The notes below the pieces were generated by a model that saw only the letters and a program-made list of their open reading frames with translations, did not search any database and was not told the DNA's origin. This document shows positions 46,301 to 58,300 of a stretch of 64,000 nucleotides of DNA, piece after piece. Every line of letters starts with the position of its first letter. Position 1 is the stretch's first letter. Source of the stretch: Ophioderma brevispina (taxonomy: Eukaryota; Echinodermata; Ophiuroidea; Amphilepidida; Ophiodermatidae); contig JAMKCH010084911.1 of the NCBI GenBank assembly GCA_023653785.1, positions 1-64,000 of the forward strand. Direction: 5' to 3'. The position numbers and the translations under genes were made by a program.

Positions 46301-49300
46301 ACTAGTGAGCGGGAGCTTTTGTTAAGAATATTAAAGTTGTAAAAACACATTTTTTACTTATTTCATGTTAAATATGGAATGAAAGATTACATTTTTGGGC
46401 AAACGGATCGTAGGGTTCACGGATTTGCTACAGTTATGGAGAGTATCATGATTTTGAAATATTTGGCTCGGTCTTCCAGTAAAATTTCATTTACCAGATC
46501 GCAGAGCTTATCTTTAAAAACTGTTGCGCATTCATTTACTTCTGATTTATTTTTTCACCAATAAACTAACCCAGGGGACGAAAAAAAACTCGAAGAATAC
46601 GCTCTCGTGTATCGATCACCACAGTTGACACATGTGGTGCAGTGGATCAGCGCTCGCCTCATAAGCATAAGGTTGAGGGTTCGATCCCCGCTGTCGCCAA
46701 TGTGTTGTGCACTTGTGCAAGGCACTTTACCTCGCTTGCCTCTCTCCACCCAGGAGTATAAATAGGTACCGGCATATGCTGGGAATGCAAAACAGACTCG
46801 CTGTGCGGGAGGAGTGGCGAACCCTCCACAGCAACATTATATGAGGGAGTCTGGATCAAACGCCAATGACAGAGAGATGGGCACTCCGCCTGCGGGCGCA
46901 CCATATGCATTTTTGTATCGATCAACCCACGCTTAATCATACAATCTTTCTTTGTTTTCGCTGGCTTCTACAAAATTTGGTTGTGAATGACTACAAGTGT
47001 CAGGCTCTCATACCTTGTAGAAAACGCGACACACTTAAGTTGCACCTTTAACTTCTAATTATTCAATTTGTTTCCCTAGTTAAACTAACCTGGGCGTTGT
47101 AACAAGAAAACTCCAGAAATACAGCTCTTGTGTATCGATCAATCCATGCCTCGTCATACAATCTCTCTATCTGCTGAGCCGCATCATTGTAATTATTTTT
47201 AAGTTTCAACACATACCCTCCCCCATTGTACACCGCGTGTCGCCCCCAATATGGATAACTGTCAATAGCATCAGAAGTTGTATAATGGTATTCAGAGCGA
47301 TCTTCTGTATCTGTTGAAGAGTTCCAATAAATCCATCTAGCTGTATAATGCCCCTTGTCTTCATGTTCTGAATCATATGGAACATTGCACTGCGAAACGA
47401 GACTTTCAAACTCGTTCATGATGTCGCAGGCAGCTGAAAGAAAAATGTAATTTTGAATTATTTAACACCTACTTTAAAACGGTCGACAGTGACTTACAGG
47501 TCGTTGTGCTATTTTGGATGCTTACAGAATCAAGACAACCTAGACGGATTGCAAAAGCCATGACAGGGTTTCCACCTTAGTTTTTCAGAAACAGAATGTG
47601 ATTTACCACTACAGATTACCCCTTTGTATTATTAACGGCCAGTTTAGTGTCCCCTCCAAATCACGAAATACCTTCATGGTTAGCATTTATTAGGTCTAAT
47701 TGTGGTTGAATTTTTTCGGGCTTTTCATAGCATATGCGTTTCGCAGAAGGACAACTATGATATCCTGGCTTAGAGAGGTTACTGTCAACTCAAGTAGCCA
47801 TGACAACCATAAACATACTTTACTTTTGTCCAAAAACAGGTCTTTAACTAAAATAGTGATGCACTTTTTGATATAATAACACTTCTTTAAAAAAAAATAC
47901 GATGCACATGTGCTTATCCAGTAGTGGAAAAACCCCTTGCCGAAAAAGGAGCATCAATGAGACTAATTATTCATAGCGTATTGAAAGCTCCGTGCTATCT
48001 GTCTCCGTGCCACCTGTTTATCCATCTGTGAAACGCCTTTTAAAGGCATTGAGATCCATTTTAGTAAGGCATGGCGATTGAAAGTGATTTGAATTTATAG
48101 TAGATTTCAAAATAAGTGAGACCTCATAAAAGTTTTAGGTCTGTCAATTCCGTGGAAACGAGGGCACTCAGCTATCTTACAATTGCTTCCAGCAGCTACG
48201 TACGCACTCTCCTTGCTATAACTTGCCTGGTTTTATCCTTAACTGGCGAATAACCACATATCCCAAAATGTACGAAGAACTATCTCCAAAAGTTGTGCCT
48301 TCCGCAGTTGGGTCAACCTGTCCATTGTATAAAGGCCCTGGGTATAGAATAGGAAGAAGTCCAGTACGCACCCATCGCCAGAAATGCGCCACACTTCGAA
48401 CCTTAAAAAAGTTGTAAATATATAGGTTATCGTTTTGTTTAGCCCAATTAGAAAAGGTGGTAAATATAATATTTTGTTGGTGAAATGTATCATTGTTACA
48501 ATGCTGTAGTGGTACGCCTATCTATAAAGTGTATCACATATGTATTTTACAAGTTTCAATATTATATTCATACCTGGGTAAACGTATAATTCCCGTTACC
48601 AGTAACCAGAGTGTTTTCAAAATGGTGTTTCATCAGAAAGTTGAGCCTATCCTGAGAGGCATAGCCAATTACCATTAGTACCCAAAGAAACACAATATAC
48701 AAAATGATTTCTCTTAAGACAGATTGCATTTGTAACTCCTTTAACTGCTGCTTTCGAATAGCCTCAATGTTGCGGGGATCCGGTGGTTTGATTGAAGAAG
48801 AAGCACGTGCAAGATGAGGAAAATCTAAATTAATTGAAACAAATTAGGTTGTCATAACTTAACAAAGACATAATGTAAGCAAATCTAATTAAGACAAGCG
48901 GTAAATATTTGATTCATCCCAGAGTCTTTCAGAGCTTTGAAAGTACTGCAACTGGATTCGATTAACGTAAAATTGCAATCATGGTAAAATATGGCTTTGA
49001 CAAAGTTATTACTCAATGCCAAGGAGTTTCCCTTTATAAATCAAAATTCTAGATAAGATGGGTCTACCATATGGATCTTACCTCAAAATCGTTGGTCAAT
49101 TAAAAATTTTCAAAATGCCATTTGATAAGAATTTTGCACTGTTGCTCATAAAGTAGGAATAACATATTTTTACCACTTTTTTATGGAATGATTCTTACAG
49201 TGTGAGTTATTTATGATATCTATGGTATATATCGCTTAAGTACTTGAATGGTCAGTCTCTTCCGAACATACCACCATGAACTTAGTCCACAAGTAACCCT

Positions 49301-52300
49301 TTACGAACTGTGTCCTTAGCCTGAAGGAAAAGGGGTATTTTTTAACATCAGTCATTTTTACATTATAACACATTTGTGGGTGATTTCATGCATCGAATGT
49401 TCAATAGTAGTGTTTTAAATTTCAATCAGTCACTAACATCGAGTATGACTACCCCAGGCATGAATCAGTGCGTGAAGACGTCGCGACATACTGTCCACAA
49501 GGTTGTTTATGATTTCAATGGGCAGAGCATCCCACTCATCGTTCAGACGCTGAGCTAACTCCTGTAGTGTTTGAGGAAGATTGTCCCTGTAATTGATGGC
49601 TCGGCCTAAGGCATCCTAGCATGCTCGATAGGGTTCAAATAAGGGAAGCAAGCAGACCATGGTATCTGCTCCACCGCCTCTGCCTCAAAAAATTGTCTCA
49701 CTACAGCGGCCCTGTGTCACGTAACATTGTCATCTTGCAGCCGAAAATTGTTTACATAAACCCTTCTTGCTTGTGGCAGACAGTGGTTTTCCAGAATGTC
49801 CAGGTACACGACGGCGTTCATGTTTCCATCTGGCATCACCAGTGATGTTTTTCCTCTATAATGAATACCGACTCATACCATCAATGAGCCGCCACAACCT
49901 TGAGTCGATTCCTGAATACAGGTTCTCACCGCGTAATCGATGTAATCTTCTGTGCACCCTAGCCCAGCGAAGTCGATCAACTCTGTGTTGAACGGTTGGG
50001 CGTGGACATTTGGTCAATGTTGAAGCAATATCCCATCTACAGTTTGGAGGGAAACGTTGATTCCATAGTTGATCTTCTCCACATACGACGAAGACGGCTC
50101 GTTGGCATTTTCCAGGCTCTACAGCACAGATTAAGCAGTCGGCGATCATCTCGTCTGGTAGTCAATCGTGGTCGTCCTGAAGTTTTTCGTGGCCTCAAAT
50201 GACCCACCTCTCGATGATATCTGAGGATTTTGCAGATCGCACTCTGCGATATTCCGAGGAAATCAGCGACTTTTTGTACCCTTAACGTCGGAGTGCAAGC
50301 ACTCTTCGGCGTATTGATTATGCCGTTGGACGAGGCATAGCCTAGGGAACCTCTGCGTCAGTTTTTGTGTCAGTTGGTAACAACCAACTCTGAAAATATG
50401 GGCTCCTTGCACAACGGCTTGGAGTAGGGAAAAGGAACAAACAACAGTTATCTGACATTTTAAAGCTCCCAACAAAAGGCATTGTGATGTAATTCAAAAT
50501 TATGCATGGATTCACTTCACCTGGCGTTCAAATAGAAATACGTTTTAAGATTGGGTCTGAAAAAAATCCAACTTTATCAATCAATCAATCAATATTTATT
50601 TGTTCATCACATAATACAGCAAAATACAATTTTAAATAATAATAGAACACAGCAAAATACAATTTTAAATAATTATGAAGAAATGTAGTACAATAAGATA
50701 AATGTGATATTTAGAGAAATATTATATATCAGGATGATAATTCAATGTGAATGGAATTAAAATTATTGAGACAGTGATACTGTATAGAAAATATATCATC
50801 AATAACAGAGTAATACTGTCATAACTGCTGTGATCAACAGTGTATAAGAAGTTTTGAAAGATCTAACTCGAGAGCCAGAATGTCTGGTCAAATTAGACGA
50901 CCATTGATAGACTTAGAGGTGAACGTCCATCCCGTCATTGCATCACCAAGTTGAAAGCGCCAATCCTCGAGTAAATAACGGTTTTATGTACTTCTAGAGA
51001 CGAATGCGCATGCTCAGGCAAGGATGAAACGTTCCAAAATTGCATGCTAGATTGACTTGTAACTAATCCCAAAATATCTTCACAATACATACGCATGCGT
51101 CACACCATTTACGTGTCGTCTTGGCACACAGCGCCGACCATTGTTGAATCTTGGCAAACCTTGGCAAATCTTCACTGCGCTAGGGAGTTATCAACCACAT
51201 CATATCGGCTGAACGTGGGAAACTCCACGTACACACAGTGTCAGATAGCGTTGATTCGGATTTTTTGTACACTGGAGATTGCTCAAAATACTTGGCCTAT
51301 CGTAACGATTTACGCACCAAAATATTCCTACCTAAATTGTCTAGTTAGCTGACTAGTTTATAATATAGGTTTATTTTGGAAAAAGACGAAAAAACGTGAA
51401 AAATACAATCCATACAAGCATTTTTCTTACCTTATCAGCTCTTATCAGCTGGCTCAATTCTCGATTGCTGCTGTCAAGTAATGCCACACGCCAGGCTTAC
51501 AAAAACTAGTGAGCTAAGGGGTCTTTTTTGTCAGGAACCCATTTCTAACATCAGATTAACCACCTGATTCGTTGATTTCGCGATATCCAAGCTACCGCGA
51601 AACCGTTTTTTTCATTCCTTGTTCAAGCTAATCGCAGCGTTTGGCTGCTAGGGAGTCCCATGACGTAGCGCATGTCTAAGAATAGCCGGCCAATTAGCGA
51701 TGCGGATACGGAATAGGTGGCGCTGTGTCCCAGCACTAGAGATACTACGGGAGCGTAAATGGTGTGGCGTATGGGTTCGACTGATGAAATATCGAACCTG
51801 AAAGTGAAAAAGTGTTTGAAACTAAACGACCGTAACGTTTCACATGAAAATAATGATGCAGAAATGTTGAAAATTATCAACCAATGGAACAAAACAATTA
51901 AACAATAAATAAATAAATAAATACGTACGCATTGTAGGTAAGCGAAAATGGCGTAAATCATGGACGACCATTAACTCATTTTCTTGCGGTGTTTTATTTT
52001 TCCTTCCGACCAAGTGTATCCCGTGCACCTGTTTGGCACTCTTTCCAAGAAATATTATTATTATTATTATTACTTTTGTTATTGTTTCCTCCGTTGTTAC
52101 CTTCAAAATCATGCATCCACACTTCGTCATCTTTTAGTTTGTAAGCTTCTTCATCCTCATCCAGTTCTTGTTCATCATCCTCAGGTCGTTTAATAAGAAA
52201 TGAAATCGTAACAGCTAGCAAAATTACCTTTGAAGAAAACATAATTGTAAAGGAATCATGTGATGCATGGCGGGTCAGTAGTACAGTTAGATAGACTGTA

Positions 52301-55300
52301 GTGTTTACAAGTTAGAAAAAGGAAACAGTAAATGTTCATGCCGATACTGCTAATACTTTAATAATAACATTTCTTGTTGAAAAAAAAAAACATAATTAGA
52401 ATGCATTTCTTGTAGTTTTCAAAAACAGGACTCATGAATTTTATGTTATGACAACTGATACTCGGACATTTTCGTCGCTTAGCCTGGTGAATCATAAATC
52501 AAGGATGTCCCTAACTTTGAATCCTTCCAATTTGTTGTAAGTTCTATGACAAAATATCTATAGGAAAGTAGTTTTCAGACGGAAATGTTAAATCTGGAAG
52601 TTTAAGTTCACCAGCCAAATCAGACATCATATAGAAACGTTAAGGACTCACTTTAATTGGCTGAGCTAGGAGGACATCGGAAAAGAACGAAACCATTGTA
52701 GAAGCAAGCCATTGGCGAGTTTCTATGTCTCCTAGTTGTATCCCGTAGAATACTGTAAATAGGGTTGCAGCGAGTATGCTTAAAATGCTCACAATCCATG
52801 CAATGATAATACACCACCAAGGGAACGTGAACGACTTCTTTTTCTTTGAGGGGTTACTTTGCGTGGCAGTCGTCACAGGGGATTGCGTCGCTGGTTCTTC
52901 TGGAGTATTGCATTCTATAACAACCTGAGATGTCGCAGACACCTGTAAATGACAAATCACACATGTAAAAGCACAAGTACAATGCTATTGAACGAATGAC
53001 ACAGCGTTTGAAGGATCTGCTAATAGCATCCGGTAATCTTGAGTGTATCTGGACATTAAAGCAATAATGGCACATTTTTTGAAGAGCGCCCCCAATTTTC
53101 AAAACTTGATATTTTGGCACAGTTACGTTGGTGATAGTCTAGGAAACTATATCTGCGAACGAGAATGCTAAAAATGCGTATTTATCATAAAATAAGCGAT
53201 TTTGTAATAAGAATTTGGATCCCAGATTGGACTTAACGGCAGAGCTGGAAATGCTACGTTTATGTCCGTCCATGATGAAATTGTGCCACCTCGAGAAAAA
53301 ACCTCTAACTTGATTTGCCTGAACCAATAAAACAACTAATGGATGAGCTTAGACACGTACATGGCGCTATTTCCCGGCATTTCACATTGTAAGGCCGTTT
53401 CCAGCAGCCGTTGAATTATTATCGGGATATCGATAATAATTATTCTAATTACAAAATTCCTTCGTTTGTGAGACACAGACATTTTCGAGCTTAACCATTC
53501 ACAGGTATGGTTTACTAGCCAGTTACCAATGCAACCGTGTAAAAATCTCAATTTGTTGAAAAATTGGGATCTGTTTCCAAAAAAATGTGCTAATATTGCT
53601 TTAACGAGAAGGAAACTTAAACAATTTACATTTTGTTGGTGTGCTTCTCCTGATGCTGTTGGCTAATGTTCGTTTTAATTGATCCATTAACTACAAAGTT
53701 GAAAACTTGACATTACAATCTGTATGATATCGACTAAAATGGGTTCAGAATGTTTATGGTTAAATTCTAAATAGGAAAAGGCTCAGAATTTCCATTAGTA
53801 TAGAGAAAAATATTATGTTATTGATGTCATAATAGAACGACTTTGTCCGATCTTTAACTTAGCAAACTCTTCTAAGCTTTAAAATAATAACATACTCTTT
53901 GAGAGTTGATTTCATTTGTACGTGTTTGCCTGCAACTAGATGTTGGAGATTGTTCTTCACTAATATGGCATTTCTCCGATTGCTTCTTGATAGTCTCCTG
54001 CTTATTCTGCTCCACCATATTAAATCGGGATTGGCGCTTTCGTCGCAGCCGAGACTTCCGAAACAGTTGGATGACAAATAGAGTTACGGGAAATATAATC
54101 ACAGTTGATTGGAGGCCAATACTGATCTATATTGATTGTAACAAATATTAAAATTGTTTGTCTCTTATGATATGAGTGCAAGTATTTGATGGACATAATA
54201 CCTCTATTATTTAATTCTTTTTCAATAAGTCTCCGGAAAGAAATACATGTTTACGCATGTGTAGTAACGTGTCCAAAATGGCATGCAAGGTCATTATATG
54301 TCACGTTAGTCCTTTCATACGATGCGTTGCGTTGCCGATATATCGATCACTTTCTACCGCAACACAATTCAAACTCCACAGCAGCCGTCAACGCCCCACC
54401 GTGCATTAGGGCACGCACTGCTGCCATTTGAAAACACGGACATATAATTCGGATTTCCCAAGAAAAATCGATCGAAGATAGACCGTGTAGGAATTTCCTT
54501 GTCTTATACCACCGGAAACCGTTAAACAGAAAAACTACCCGGTAACGTATTTTTGTTTTAAAGCCTTATTATTGAACCCGGATATCAAATTTTCAAGAGA
54601 CTCTATTTGAACAATGACGGTCATAACAATAGCTCAGCGGGACATTGTCGGCTGCTGTGCTGAAACTCCAGTTATAATAGGAGTGGGCTATACGGAGGGC
54701 AAAATTACTTGTTTGGTTATTTTCATTAGGGCTGGGTTTCTTTGTATTCTAGCTATTAAACCTATTTCAACATGAAATGACAAAATTGTTTACCTCTGGT
54801 CCAAGAAAAAAGTGTGCAGCGCCCTCTTGTGTCATGTCCTTTAAAGTGATAGGAGGAGATTTTTTAGGATACAAATTTCTCTCAATTTTCACTGGATCGG
54901 TCGTAGATCACCTACCGAGGGTTTATTGAACAAACAAGAACAAAAGAAAACCGCAAACCTTGTTTTGAACTTGCCTGCGTGCACGACAGAAAGTACTAAA
55001 TCATCATCTTATTACATAAAGACGGCGTATTCGGCTAATTCGCTTCAGGTGTGATCTAATACATTGGTAAGCATTCCAAATATGCAAAAAACCGGGGTTC
55101 GACAAAAATTGGGGCGCTTCTTTCTGGAAATCTCCTAATGTCTCTTTAAATTTGTGGTGGGAGTGGATTTGAGCAGAAAATCCCTCTTATTACTCTTTTA
55201 ACAGGTATTTTGTAATGCTTTTGATGTCTACTTATATGTAAATGAGCTCTAGATAGCTGATTTTCAAAGTTGGATGAAAATTGGACATTGCCCTCACACT

Positions 55301-58300
55301 AAATTCTGACCTAAAACGTCAATTTTTAAGAAAACGCAATGCCCAATTTTCATGCAACTTTCAAATTCAGCTATCTTGAGCTCATCTACATATAAGTAGA
55401 CATCAAAATCATTACAAAATACCTGTGAAAAGAGTAATTAGAGGGATTTTCTGCTTAAATCCACTCCCATCACAAAATTAAAGGACATGACACAAGAGGG
55501 CGCTGCACACCTTTTTTCCTGGACCCAAGGCAAAAAATGTTGTCATTTCACGTTGAGATAGGTGTAATAGAATACAAAGAAACCCAGCCCTAATGAAAAG
55601 CAAAAATGACCCATTTATAGCCCACTCCTATTATTAAAATGAATTTAAGTCTTTTGCAGTACCGCGATGCAGTATTTTGGGTAGTTTTGGCAACGCAACT
55701 CGCCGCAACGCAGATGCAGTGAAGTATGAATAACCCTTAACGCGTTAAGCAAATATGTGTTATACAAGTGAGTCGTTACAGGCAAAAGGTAACGGCAGCA
55801 TATCTTTAATAGCGGTTTCTACAGCATTGAACTATTTTAGGGGCTTTTAAATTCACGGTTTCTACAAAATGAAGGCATAAGAATCTCGAAATACACCTTT
55901 AATTTCTATACGTATTACTAAAATACATTAGAAAATCTTACTTGGGCAGGCGATAAGGCAATTGGACCAAGTGTGATTTCGTTGGTCGCCGAAGGGGGTG
56001 CTGCTACTCTGTACCACATGATGTTGACGAGCATTTCCAACCACAGAATAAGCAGACAGCACGCCACTCGTTGCATTCGTGTAAATCTACTTGCCGCCGG
56101 GCGGGAAAACACTGACAGCCATAAGTGGCCATCAGAAAGATTTTTACCTGCTGTGGCCTGGAACACATGACTAAAATCCTGCATCTGCTCTTTTCCTGCA
56201 ACCGGAACCAGACGATCCACCTGTTTATTTACAAAAAGGACGTCTATTTGGTACACCATTTTATTCAACGATTTACTTCGAATTCATAAAAACTAAATTC
56301 TTATAAAAACGGAACCATCTAATTCACCTTTAGATAGATGTTATTGTAGTTTTTGTTTCAATTACTTTTCCGAGGGAACGCTTTGAATTGTGATTGGCAT
56401 AACATTTCTAGACAGACACACAATAGTAGATGACACGATTTGTTAATCTATAGGTAAACTGTTAGCTTAATCGCAACAACCATTTAAACTATTATTTTTA
56501 GTTAACCTGTGCGAATCTCATGTGTATGTGCCTGATACAAATCCCATAGGTTAGACTTACTTGACCATCTCCATCCAGGACAGAAAACCACTGATTGACA
56601 ATAAAATAGAAACGCTCTCTTGTTTGGATATCCCGGATGGCAACGTATTGAAGATACCAGCTTTGTCGATTTCCCTTCCCAGAGTTATCATGCCATATAC
56701 GCATGTAATTCAACGTTCCTAAAGGTCTGATGATGATTGCAATGACAAAATATAAAATATTTACAGAGTAAACGTATCAAAAGCAAACATTCTTGTTGTA
56801 AAATTTTCCAGAACGTTCTGGATTGAACGAACGTTTTTAAAGCTACTTTTTATGACTGGAAATATATACATTTGATATAAAACTATCATAATATTATATT
56901 CTGGTGGTGTTAAACGATATGCATCATTATATTATAAACCCACAGTATACCTTATACATATTTTGTTGGTACCTTTGATTTCTGTTTAAATCAGTAGCTA
57001 ATAGTAGGATCATAGATATCGTATATATCGTCGGCCGCCTCACATAGTGACGTATTCGACATTTTGGACTTTTTGGAGAAATCTGGCATGTACGTTTGTT
57101 TTGTACTATTCTACATATTCACCCAATTTTAAATCTCAAAGTGGCTTAATTAGTAAAATATTAATTAACTAATTATGACGTATTTACATAATGTTAAATT
57201 GTCCGCATCACATAACGACATATTGGTCGAAAATCTAAACTGCGCAGGCCCATGGCATCGTATCTTGCATTTTGAAATATTCGCCGCGTCACATAGTGAC
57301 GTATTTGTGGGGTAGTATTTTGCAGTTCACGGTAGAATTGGTATTTTGTCGTTTTCACATAGTGACGTATTTGCGCAAACGCGTTACATAACGACGTATT
57401 TTCGCGTTGTATTTGTTATTTACACGTTGAAATTGCTATTTTGTCGTTTTCACAGAGTGACGTATTTTATTTAACATCATATTTTCGCATATCTAAATAA
57501 ATTGGAAGCTGATTAGTTAAATATATTTGAAATTTAACTTATTTCGGCGATTTTCCACTAGGTTTTAATTGAAATATATGTTTTAATTAACAGTACGGGG
57601 TAAATCAACATCGCAAAATCTTCAAAGCCGTTTTTCTCGAAATGCGTATTTTGCAAATACGTCAGTATGTGACGCGGCCGACGATATATAGCATTTAAAC
57701 AGTCATGTTATTGCACTTTACCTTGCAACTGCCAACAGAAATCGATCACGTCCACCTCGTTGAAAGTATTGGCCGTTTGTCGTCTTCAAATGTCCTCGCT
57801 TTTGTTTCATTATTGTCGCCTGAGAGAATAAAGCTAACCTATGGAACAAGATGTTACATTAAACAATACCACAAGATTCACCTATCTATCCATACGACTA
57901 GCCCTATTTCCTTTCATCATTATCTATTGTGTCTCTTTTGTTTGCACTGCCCACTATTTTTGCGGAAGTGGCTTCAGCTTCAGGCCACTCCCGAAAAAAT
58001 AGTGGGCAGTGCAAACAAAAGAAAGACACCATGGCCATAGGAATCGGTGTAGAAACACCGTCTGCCATTGTTTGGGGAGGGATTATTTAAATTATAATCG
58101 CATTATGGACACCTGCCATGATCGTGATATATCTTTGAAATCAAAAGAGATCTTAACGGGACAAAATCAAAAGAGATCTTAATGGGACAAAATCAAAAGA
58201 GAAAGTTTGTCAGGCTGAATGCTACAGAGTAACATTGTTATTTGTGTGTCGCAACCAGGACTCCCTCGGTCAGGGTGGTAAAAGATTAAGTCGTGAAAAT

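Noticed and set aside
46629..46720. Possible functional tRNA gene
   Set aside because: A and B boxes are present but a full cloverleaf is not, and the body matches the SINE family at two other places.
50263..50475. Independent small gene on the minus strand at 50.3 kb
   Set aside because: It overlaps the N-terminal region of the Tc1-like relic in a different frame.
54072..54126. Alternative acceptor GATCAG for the TM3 exon
   Set aside because: Using it shifts the frame against both the previous exon and the conserved TM3 text. The upstream AATATAG fits phase 0.
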